From the NCBI GenBank assembly GCA_003008705.1, contig PDUO01000008.1:620001-684000 (forward strand): a stretch of DNA of 64,000 nt. The letters run 5' to 3'. Origin of the DNA: Pezicula radicicola (Eukaryota > Ascomycota > Leotiomycetes > Helotiales > Dermateaceae). The translations under genes were made by a program, and so were the position numbers. Positions 55,108-64,000 of the stretch are shown here, in pieces. Under the pieces are notes generated by a model. It was not told where the DNA came from, did not search any database, and saw nothing but the letters and a program-made list of their open reading frames with translations. Within the stretch, counting starts at the first letter, position 1. The number at the start of each line of letters is the position of its first letter.

Positions 55108-56368
55108 CTTGAAGGAAGTGTAAAATCGGTAGTGATAGAAGATATGAGATGTTGAAAGATGGCGAGACCGGCTGCTGTAGAAATAGTAGACCGGCTGTGG
55201 GAGAAGAGAACAAGAGAAGAGAGATAAGAGAGATGAGAAAGGTATTTGCTGAAGAATGGAAGACTGAGAAGACTGATGATGAGAGTGAAGATTGAAATGC
55301 AGGATATTCAAGTCATCTTTATAATTCTTCAACTCAGTTGTCCACTTTCTCCACATTGTATAGCCAAAGATACAATGCTCCAGTCGCTGAAAATAATTAT
55401 GGAGTTGTTAACATCGCGGTCCCGTTGACACGCAATTGTCTTCAGTAAATGGCCCTATAGAACCAAGACGACAAACTCTGTACGCCACTGAGCGAGCCAT
55501 GGAAGATCATCAGTTCATCCAGATCATGATCGTCTGAAGTTTTGAAACTCCCAAAGCCCCGTGAATGCTGACGTGTGGTAGGAAGTAGAAGAGGCTGATG
55601 TCTCTGGCTGAGCGAGCTCACGCAAGTCATGAATAACAGCAGTAACAAGAATAACAGGCGAGCAATAGGCGACCCTTGGCCCTTTCATGCGACACTATTT
55701 CAGTCGTCATTGTTCATCCGGACTCCGGAGAGGCTCTGGTGGCTGGTTGGTGTTTGTGGCAGAGCTGTCGATCAAGGCTGAGAGAAATTCCCCACAATTG
55801 GTGACTCTGGATAGGCGTTCAGAATAGACCAGCGCCTGCATCCTTTCAAAGCTGAAAGGAGGTGGAGTTGTGAAGCTATCGTGATAGGGCTAACACGTGA
55901 TGACTTACGTACCCAGCATGATACACTTGGCGTTTCGAAGTGCCCGAAACGTTGAAGTGTGGAAGTTGCCGGCAAGCGAGACCCATTAAGAGGCACTGGA
56001 TTCAAATAATCGCAAACATTCGACCATACAAAATGAGCATGACGCTTTCGGCACAGCATAGCTTTGGTAACATTCTGACCCCTTTATCGCTCCTCGCTTA
56101 AATATAGGGGGGCCTCAGAACACACTTCTCTCTCCTACACTAATTCGTGTTACGACACCTAGAGACGATAGTGTCTTCATATCTCTTCTGTTCTAACAGT
56201 ATATAGAACTGGTATACTGATCTGATACAAGCAAGCAAATGCCAGGTCTGGACGACGGAGTTTGGCTGGTCGTTGAGATACAGAGAAGAACTATCCTGCC
56301 ATTAGTGCTGGTAGTTCTGGAAATTCGGGATTATTCAGACTCATTCTTTCAGTCTCTTTAATAAGCAT
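55108..56368. other. Intergenic, including 5' leader of the repeat gene
   Basis: Bases 55108-55360 are the likely leader/promoter of the repeat protein gene (minus). ORFs at 55442-55648 and 55772-56059 (minus) have no features. Nothing else was recognised. Confidence 0.4.
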
Positions 56369-57503
56369 CTAGGTCTCCGATTTGTTCTGCTCCGACGATT
56401 TTGACAGCTCCACCTCATAGATATAGTCTGCACGAATACGATTTCCACCAGCCACATCCAACTGCGAACTGTTATCCGAATCTCCATCTTGCAATCTCTT
56501 CCAATCGCCATCTCCATGAGCATGCACCGTGGCGAAGCTCATACCAGCGTCGCTCGGGTTGCGGAATACCCCACGCGATTTGGTACCATTCCGGCCGCTT
56601 ATAAGTGTGGTACCGAACGTGACAAGGCCTGTAGGATTGAGAATTTCCGGAGTGTCCTTGGAGCTATCGACCTTGGTGGTGCGCAGAACAAAATGACGGA
56701 GGGAAGGGAGAGAGCTGGCGATGCAGTCAATAGCTGTTTCGACATTGGACCAGAGAACGATGTAGCCTGTGTAGTCTGTAAAGTGGTTAGCATGTAAGTA
56801 CGTCATTGTTCAACATAATTAGCTTGCGAAATGGGGTGATCTAGCGAATTACTTACAGAGTAGGTTGTCTGTGGGTGTGTGGTAATGCTCAATGCAAGGT
56901 GCCCGGATCATGGTTGTTATCGAAGCGCTGTGAGGTAGGCAAGTCGTCGTTAGTTTCAACGAGTCAATTGAAAATTTTAAAATAATGGTTAGCACTTACA
57001 GAGAAGCGAACGACAAGAGAGCACCAAAAGACAGTTTTGTACTCAACTTCATCTGTGTCCTCCACAACATCAAACCGGGTAACACTACGCATGCCAAATC
57101 CGTCAAGATTAGTCGCAGCCGTTGAAGTATAACTCAACGCAATCATTACGCTCATAGGTCTACACGTGCCCTTTCCGTTCAACAACATGGAAGTATCCCA
57201 GTTCGCCTCCACTGGATTACATAGAAACTGTATTCCAATGAATGTTACGAGGAAGGAACTGATAGTAACGGCGTGCAAGATCCACACCGCAATGCGAAAT
57301 GCTTTGTTCACGCTAGCAATACGTAGAAACGTAACAAAAATCGAGCTCTTGATAATTGCGAGACCTATCACGTAGATCATCATCCAGACCATAAGGTATT
57401 TTGTACCCTCTTCAGTCATATAGGCATTGAGTTCGCTATTGTGCGTGCTAAGACCAACGCGGGCTCCGTGGCAGGCCAAGGCAACGTCCACAATGTAAAA
57501 AAT
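56369..57503 (-). pseudogene. Rhodopsin-domain (PTH11-like) membrane protein, frameshifted
   Basis: Exons (minus): 57503-57000, 56927-56857, 56775-56369, with GT-AG introns. It starts at an acceptor (CTCTCTTGCAG) with IFYIVDVALACHGARVG, then a TM block, CNPVEANWDTSM, SVMIALSYTSTAAT. Here one extra A (about 57110, in ACTAATCTTG) shifts the frame. In the next frame the homology continues perfectly as LTDLACVVLPGLMLWRTQMK, LSFGALLSFASLASITTMIR and, across intron 2, YYTGYIVLWSNVETAIDCIA. This is the fungal integral membrane family with a rhodopsin-like 7-TM domain (PF20684). The first exon(s) are not identifiable; the stretch 57580-57790 is hydrophobic but poor. It was either a real gene with a single base error or a recent pseudogene. 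Confidence 0.75.
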
Positions 57504-59576
57504 CTGCAAGAGAGATCAGTGAATGATTCGAGTTTTGAGTTCAGCTAGATGATAGGAATGAGATAGTATCGTATTAATCCTATCAACACCAAGCCATTGT
57601 CCTAGCCAAAAACTCTTTCGGAAAGCCTGATATGTGTCCTCAAACCTGCTGCCAGTGCCGACAATGTGATGCAGACAATAGACAACGAGTATTCCAAGTG
57701 ACAGGTTCTCGGGTTGGAGAAATCTGACATCTAGGTTGACGACTGCTATGTGGTTGGTTTTGACTTGATTCTGCTCGGTGCAGATGTAATAAATAAAAAT
57801 GTTGCACTGTGTAGAATGGCATTTTGATCACTTTCTTAAACAAAGACAAGATGCTATCCCGCGGAGTCGGTACATTAGGGGTCACGAGATGAACCAGTCC
57901 ACACTCGCTCGTACCACAAGTAATTCGTAACGCTCTGAGCATAATCTATTCCATGCTTTTGATTTCTCCCCGCCTTCGCCTCATGTTGATAGTTGGCACA
58001 ACTTTGGGGGCCAAGAAAGGCTTCATATCCAATTGCCCAACACTCATAAGCAGAGAATGTGTGGAGTTTTCCATTAGACCATTACTCGAGTACCGCCGCC
58101 AGGGGTTAATTAATTCCGATGGCTCCGGTTTTCTGAAAAGTTCGATAAAGTTGCTCCTTCCCGCTCCCGAATCGTTGTACAGTACGTATTTCTTGTGACT
58201 AAAAATGGGCTATGGCTTAAGACTTCAAAGAGGTAGACTTATAGATCTGGACCACGCATCCTTAACATATCCCAGAAAACTACTGTACTAGTTACCTTAG
58301 TGGGAGTGGTTTGATTTCTTCAGTCTAGCTCTTCAGACCCGCATTTCTGCAATTGATTATGCAGCCGCGAGTAGCAGGTATGTCTAGGTCTTTACTGGGT
58401 CAAAACCTGTCAACTCCATACCACGTAGTCGTGACTGATTATTTACTTATCACACCAATTTCCCTCCCCTTCTCCGCGTTGTTTTCCCATTTTTTTGAGC
58501 TTGCGCCTTGTCCCATTGATCCAACGTCGAACCCTCAGGCAAGAAGCACCGAAACATGACATATTCCATATTCGCGGAAATATCAAAATGGCGTCGGACG
58601 GACAAGTTGCCGGGTCTACCCATCGGGTGCATAAAGGCAAAGTTGCCATTACTAGAAAGTAGTTAGTGTATTGTAGCTAGGTAGCGATAGCACCTAGATG
58701 GGTGAACGCCATAAATCGCTTTAAACTTCAAAGAAGCTTATTGTCATTGAGTGAGAAGTGTCTTATACTAGTAAAGCTAAATAATATCCTATGATCTAAG
58801 ATCATTTATCTAGACGGAGTATGTGAAATAAGATGGGAGCTGTTACGTGGACAGCCCTCGCTTCTCTTTCGTTACAATATGTGCGGAGTAGGCTTTTTTT
58901 TTTGGTATCCTTGTTGAGTATATAGTAAAATATCCATTCTCTACAGATATTGGTTTTATCGCTTCCTATAACCATTCAGCATAAGACAAAATTAAAATAG
59001 TATACTTTATACGTAAGAGCTTTGTTCACCTTTTGTTAACGGCAAGCTCCTCTTATATCTGGCGATATAGGATCATTAAACATAGATCGGTGAGGGTTCA
59101 GAGGTACGGAAAGAAAATCAAGATATCAATCAAGTTGAGCTTAATCTTTGGTAGGTAGAATTCGTAATCCATGGTTGAATCATCACATCATTGGTAGGAC
59201 GGCAGAGAAAATGATTGTGGCTTACTCGCTTCCATGATGTACGTGAGACACTTTTCTACATCTAAAAGATATCTAGATCAATGGATTGGAAGATCTTGTT
59301 TCTAGCACGTCGTGCATTCAGGCATACTGCTTGTCTATCGCTCTTTAATTGATTTTCTGCATCTGCTATACGAGTTATGTCTGGATTGGGAGACTTGCAT
59401 CGGCGGCTGCGGGGCAGAGATATTTGGAGGTCGTCTTTAGAATACAATTGGTCGGTTATAGTAGACTATCGAGAAATACAGAGGTACATTGTATTTCAAG
59501 ATTACCATTTAAACACAGGCCCCCGCTGTTATCCCCTGCACTTAACCAAAATATCTTAACCCCGTAGTTTCTAAGT
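57504..59576. other. Intergenic with possible lost exon
   Basis: Bases 57580-57790 (minus) may hold a degraded first exon of the rhodopsin-domain gene. Bases 58450-58660 (minus) read NLSVRRHFDISANMEYVMFR, protein-like but unassigned. The rest is AT-rich. Confidence 0.35.
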
Positions 59577-61137
59577 ATGTCCGAAGAAGTTGCATCGAGT
59601 GTAGAAGATGCAGCTCTACTCCTGGAGCAACCTAAGAGCGCAGAGGTCCTAGAAGAACAGGCAAAGGATGATATTTCCGCAGGTAGCAAATATACTGGCG
59701 AGCTAAACGAAACTTCCAGTCGGCAACTCCAACCACAGAAAGAACAGGAAGGCATTTATGAAGGAGAAAAGGGAGAAGATGACAATATTCTGGTGAAAAT
59801 TCTATGTCATTTTTAATCAAGCCCCCGCCGACTTTTTACAGGACAACGAGGATCAGGACTATGATGATCTTGCCGCTGATCATGATTCTGCTATTAGCGA
59901 TCCTGGGAGCTACGCATTAGTCTAGAAACTCCCGCTCGGCGACTACAAGCTTATGAGTTTTGGATTCAGGACCTCAACGTACACAGTTGGATCAAGTATA
60001 GCAGAAGGAATCGAGGAGAATGGAAGGACTTATCATGCCTATAAGGATGGAAAGTATATGTTGCCCAATGATGAAGTAAGATAAACCAGCTAAGTGAGCC
60101 AGAGATTGTTAGAGATCTTAGTTGACTTTACTACAGAGAGAAATGAATAGACTAGGTATTGTCTGCAAAATCATATCTAAAGTCTCTGCATCTGACCTTT
60201 TTCCAATGATAGACATACAACATAAAATGTGGCTTATAACGCTTAGGGATAAGTTACATCAAGCACCGATCGGTCCATCGCCACATCGAGTCTTGGACAT
60301 TGCAACAGGCACAGGAATCTGGGCTGCTGATTTTGGTAACCGTGCTGTTATCTCTAGCTATAATCAAAGCTAACTGTAGCAGCCGAGGCATATCCATCAG
60401 CAGAAGTACTTGGAACCGATCTTTCTCTAATACAGCCAGAATAGTAATTCCCACAAAACTTCTTAAGATAGCACTGCCCTAATATAAGCTTCTATAGCGT
60501 ACCACCCAACTGTTCATTTAAAATTGACGACGTCGAAGATGATTGGATATTCCCCTTCAAGTTCGACTATATCCACGGTCGCGCCCTTGCAACATGCTTC
60601 AACAATGGAGCCGATGTGATTGAAAAGGCATTCGATGCACTCGTTCCGGGAGGATACTTAGAATTACAGGATTTTGAGATTCAAGAAGCAGATGACGGAA
60701 GTATGGAAGGTACAACGATGCAGAAATGGGTAGATAATATCGATAAAGCAGCCGCAAAAGCCGGTGCGTAGCTGGAAGGGCAAAACAGCCAATTATAAAC
60801 GATGGTTGATCGAGAAAGGGTTTCAAGATGTCTCAGAGTCTATTTTCAGATGGCCTTCTAATCAGTTTTGGCCTACTGACAAGAAAGAAAAACTTTTGGG
60901 TGCTTGGTGGCAGGTTCAGATTGATATAGGTGGCTTGTTGGAGTCTTCTTGCACGAGATTATTCACTACGTATTTGGGTTGGTCTCCGGAAGAATTGGCC
61001 GTGTTTTTGGCGTGCCTTAGGAAGATTCATACGTATAGTCGAATGTTAGTACCGATTTCCAACGATTTCCGTTGATTTCCATACTAATTGTTCTAAACAG
61101 CCGTGTTATCTACGGGCGGAAACCCCTTCAGACTTGA
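59577..61137 (+). pseudogene. Second LaeA-like methyltransferase, decayed
   Basis: Rebuilt exons: 59577-59792, 59842-60075, 60137-60155 (19 nt), 60213-60335, 60380-60443, 60498-61044, 61101-61137. All six introns are GT-AG. The protein has the same plan as the intact gene at 6767: DHDSAIS, ENGRTYHAYKDGKYMLPNDE, LDIQHKMWLITLRDKLH, VLDIATGTGIW, GTDLSLIQPEYVPPN, FDYIHGRALA, ALVPGGYLELQD and the C-terminal VIYGRKP. Two defects are seen. An in-frame TAG at 59923-59925 lies in the N-terminal linker. One extra base near 60765 separates AAAKAG from RSWKGKTANYKRW, and the exon sum exceeds a multiple of three by exactly one. Splice sites remain perfect, so decay is recent, or the sequence carries errors. 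Confidence 0.82.
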
Positions 61138-62254
61138 TCATAGGAACTTTGATTGCCCACTCTTAATGGGTCTTCATAGGACTTAATTAGACTTCTAGAG
61201 AAAATACCCTATGTATGGTTATTACGACATTCTGTGGATCGATCTTCCGGTCAATCTGCGTAAGCGAGGAATCTTTCTCGGCGGGGGGGNGTTTGACATA
61301 ATGTGTTCGTATAGTTATAATACCTAAAAGAAATTTGATAAAGTCACCAAGGGCCAAGTTTGATTTTATTTTTGTAAACGTAGAGTGGTTCCACTAACTC
61401 TGTTGTTTTTTTTTTTGATGAGATAACACCACGCGCTAATTGATTTAGTTAAGAGACCGCACAGTGCGAATACAACTAGCTGGGTCTAGTCTTTAGGAAA
61501 CCGAACAAGGAGGGTTATTTCCCGGAAATAATGACAAGTTCTAAAGGTTTTAAGTATTAAAAAAGAGAGTAGTGCCCATCTAGCAACGTGTCGGTCGCGT
61601 CAATCGCCTGCAAGGAATACAACAGACCCTAACGGACTATGAGAGATAACTGTCCCAAAGAGTGCTTTTCAGGAGGTGGGTCGCATTTCATAATTATACA
61701 CATCATTTGAAACACTTTCTATGATGTAACCCTAAGTTATATATACAAAATACATGAATGTGTTCGATCTTGTACAGTGGTGCAGGAAGGACCCAGGGAA
61801 AGATGACCCTATTTAAGCGAGGGGCATTCTCTAGCAACACAGAAACCGATTGCACTTTCCCTTTTAGTATCTTCCTACACCGCCCTCAACCGAATTTCCT
61901 AGAACACAGTTAAATTGTTACTTGTTCTGGTGATTCATGTCTTGGCCCACTAATCCAAAGCTTGTTTGGGGCATCTGGCGGGTACCTGTTCACTAACCAT
62001 TTGGCTAAAAGGCTAGATACCTAACCATTGCGAGATGGTGTTAGTTAGGACAGTGCATACAGGCCGATCTAAGCTTTTTGACAGCTGATAATTACGCTGT
62101 TCAGTGGTTGTTCTTTCTTTCCAAGTTCTGGACGGACTGAGGGACAGCTCCTTCCAGTCGCGACACACCACATACTCGCGGCTTCGCAAGGCTGCTCATC
62201 AAAGGACAACAGTGCATTCCACACCTCATAGTTACCAGACAATTTAGTCATACA
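61138..62254. other. Intergenic with ambiguous base
   Basis: A G-run followed by n at 61290, and a T-run at about 61407. No gene was recognised. Confidence 0.5.
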
Positions 62255-63652
62255 ATGCCTCCTGTACGGAGGAGACCCCAGGGTGGCCGTGATTATTCGG
62301 TAACAACTGTTATATCTTCCCAGTGAAAGCAGGCTAGAGCTAACCAACTAACGCAGCCCGAGAACAACGAGCAAGACATATTAGGTTCTCCTCCTCGAGG
62401 GCTTCCAATACAACAACGAGAAAATCGAGACCTTTCAGAGTTCTTTCAGCCTGAGCCACCAGCGCGAACCCCCAAACATGGCCAGTTTATGGTCACTCAT
62501 GCTTTCCGCGGCGAGATTGAAGATTATCCCGCCTACCAATATCGCACAAACGCATCCAACACTCAATTTGGGGATCCTTCGTATCCAAACCTCTGGAATC
62601 CGCAGATAATACAGCTGCAAATCGAACAGGAAAATTATCCAGGCAGGAATTACGAAGAGAAAAGAGAGCATTACGAAGGAGGAAGAATACCAGGAACACC
62701 TTTGATGAGCAATCCGGTCGAGAGGAACGAGTTTGCAGCCATCAACCAGTATATTGATCCCAACCAAATTGAAGTTAACCAAGCAGATTTTATGAAACGA
62801 GAGGAGTTTGACGTGGCTCGCGTTGATGTTGTTGGTCCTCTAGACCACACTGCCCAACCAGGCTTTTTAGCTAAAGTCTACAGTGATCTGGTCTCTTCTG
62901 GAACACTTTCCGCGAGCTCCCCCCCAAACAACAATAAAAGCCATGCAAACACACGGCCATTCGATCCAAGACAAGAACGCCAGTTTCAAAGGCGCGGTAA
63001 ACAGCGCTATCAAAATCGTCATCTACACCGCAGCCCAATCGCACGCAGGCACGATAATCGATCTCGTATAAAGAGGACTCCAGAACTGGGCATGCAAGAC
63101 GAGCATGATGAGAGCCAGCCACAGAGCCTTTTGGATCGTCTCCAATACTGCTGCGAAGAAAGATCAGCATTATTACAGCATGTCACGAACATAGAAAGTG
63201 CATGGAATTATCAGGATTTTCGTCTTCAGAGGGACATAGACCACTGGCGTCGAAATGAAGTTCAACATCCTATACCTGGTCCCCCAATCATCACCATTCT
63301 TGAAGAAACACGTAACATTCTAGTCGAAAGAGAACAATTACCACGTATCCATGGTCCTGATGATCGGGAGAATCTTTTGCGTGGTCATGGTGCAACCGAA
63401 GAACAGCTAGATGCCTGGCGTCGAGCTCCTATTACCGCAGAAGAGCTAAATGAATCTCGAAGAGTTCGTTCAACTATTCAAGACATAAATGGCAGCGACA
63501 TGGTAGATCGCAATAAAATGGTTGTTCCAGATCCTCAACAAAATGCCAACAAAGTTGACGAGACAGAGGACTCTCGAAGAGAACGGACTTTTGGCAATTA
63601 TGATGAATCAAAGTCTCCCAGATTGGGGGCTCTATCCACCGAAAGGCCATAG
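62255..63652 (+). CDS. Hypothetical hydrophilic protein (start uncertain)
   Basis: From the ATG at 62489 the frame is open for 387 aa. It is also in frame upstream to an ATG at 62255 (MPPVRRRPQGGRDYS), interrupted only by TGA at 62324-62326. The upstream part reads like the same protein (QLTQPENNEQDILGSPPRGL). Either a short intron, or a C-to-T change of CGA to TGA, or a downstream start explains this. The product is very hydrophilic: Arg/Gln/Asn-rich, with a basic patch (RRGKQRYQNRHLHRSPIARR), then DRLQYCCEERSALLQHV and a charged C-terminus. It has no known domain or TM segment. Some similarity in style to gag-like or regulatory proteins, but nothing firm. Confidence 0.6.
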
Positions 63653-63890
63653 TGGGAAACACGAAGTACAGAAAGAAATACCAAAGAGGATGCCTGCAAA
63701 GAGTGAAACGGAGAACAAGGCTTGAAGTTCAATAAGAAAGCCTGGCTGATGGCTACAACTGTATAAATGTATTTGTAGCGGGTAAGAAGAAGAATTTATA
63801 TACAAAAAGCAAATCGAAGAGGCCGCAGGCACACTAAGTGAAGAACAGTCAGGGACGTTTGCTGCGTGATTTCTCACAGGATGTCCACGA
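63653..63890. other. Intergenic
   Basis: Convergent 3' space; nothing was seen. Confidence 0.4.
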
Positions 63891-64000
63891 TTACGAGCTC
63901 ATGGCTGGAATGGTAATCTTCTCGATAGTCCAGGTGATACCGCCATCACTGGTTGTCATATCGGTATTTGTTGCCCCTGAAGACGCTCCAAGTGTGTCTG
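63891..64000 (-). CDS. 3' end of a gene running off the window
   Basis: On the minus strand the frame from the edge reads TLGASSGATNTDMTTSDGGI then TWTIEKITIPAMSS and stops at 63891-63893. Gly/Ser/Thr-rich, ending in a beta-strand-like TWTIEKITIPA, it looks like the tail of a secreted or beta-rich protein. Too little is visible to name it. Confidence 0.5.
   Translation of the reverse strand, partial: DTLGASSGATNTDMTTSDGGITWTIEKITIPAMSS

Noticed and set aside
54218..55123. Gly/Val-rich open frames on the plus strand across the KARQ repeat gene
   Set aside because: Complement of the Pro/Ser/Gly repeats. The sense strand has a signal peptide and coherent repeats.
61930..62070. Hairpin-rich stretch considered as a tRNA
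   Set aside because: No anticodon arm or T-loop consensus could be fitted.

Overview
The window is nuclear DNA of a filamentous ascomycete (Pezizomycotina). The evidence is short GT-AG introns of about 48-90 nt with CTAAC-like branch sites, and fungal-only gene families: a HET-domain relic, LaeA-like methyltransferases, a rhodopsin-domain membrane protein, a DUF7580 fragment and zinc-cluster regulators. Broad AT-rich intergenic tracts containing inverted-repeat elements fit the same picture. Overall style suggests a Leotiomycete, but that is only an impression. Exon coordinates were rebuilt by hand from splice sites and reading frame. One ambiguous base (n) lies at 61290.

Layout. 1-608: decayed C-terminus of a GMC oxidoreductase. 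910-3620 (-): P-loop ATPase with a CCHC zinc knuckle between Walker A and Walker B, with a 275-bp inverted-repeat element just upstream. 6767-7963 (+): intact LaeA-like methyltransferase. 8058-9682 (-): zinc alcohol dehydrogenase. 9.7-14 kb: gene-poor, with one MITE copy and diverged tandem repeats. 14081-16915 (+): 944-aa repeat protein. 17541-19528 (+): HET-type pseudogene. 20.0-21.4 kb: a nest of inverted-repeat elements, one inserted inside another. 22.9-23.5 kb (-): a decayed ORF. 25.6-28.5 kb: a small fungal protein and a nucleoside-hydrolase-like enzyme. 30.3-34.8 kb: a divergent pair, glutamine-synthetase-like enzyme and short-chain dehydrogenase. 36.8-40.2 kb: a C2H2/Zn2Cys6 gene, a broken zinc-cluster gene and a 5'-truncated DUF7580 gene meeting head to head. 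40.5-41.7 kb (-): secreted PAF-acetylhydrolase-like lipase. 44.0-45.9 kb (+): MFS transporter. 46.8-47.8 kb (+): orphan protein. 48.3-53.1 kb: 3-hydroxyisobutyrate dehydrogenase-like enzyme, MBL-fold hydrolase and homogentisate 1,2-dioxygenase. 53.8-55.1 kb (-): secreted Pro/Ser/Gly repeat protein with five KARQ-headed repeats. 56.4-57.5 kb (-): frameshifted rhodopsin-domain gene. 59.6-61.1 kb (+): second LaeA-like methyltransferase, decayed. 62.3-63.7 kb (+): orphan protein. Right edge (-): 3' end of another gene.

The window mixes ordinary catabolic enzymes (homogentisate dioxygenase, HIBADH-like, MBL hydrolase, GS-like, SDR, ADH, nucleoside hydrolase) with accessory genes at several stages of decay. 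At least six gene relics and four or five small transposon-like elements occur in 64 kb. The most unusual items are the ATPase with an internal zinc knuckle, the KARQ repeat secretory protein, the nested MITE with its empty-site paralogue, and the head-to-head truncation at about 39.65 kb.
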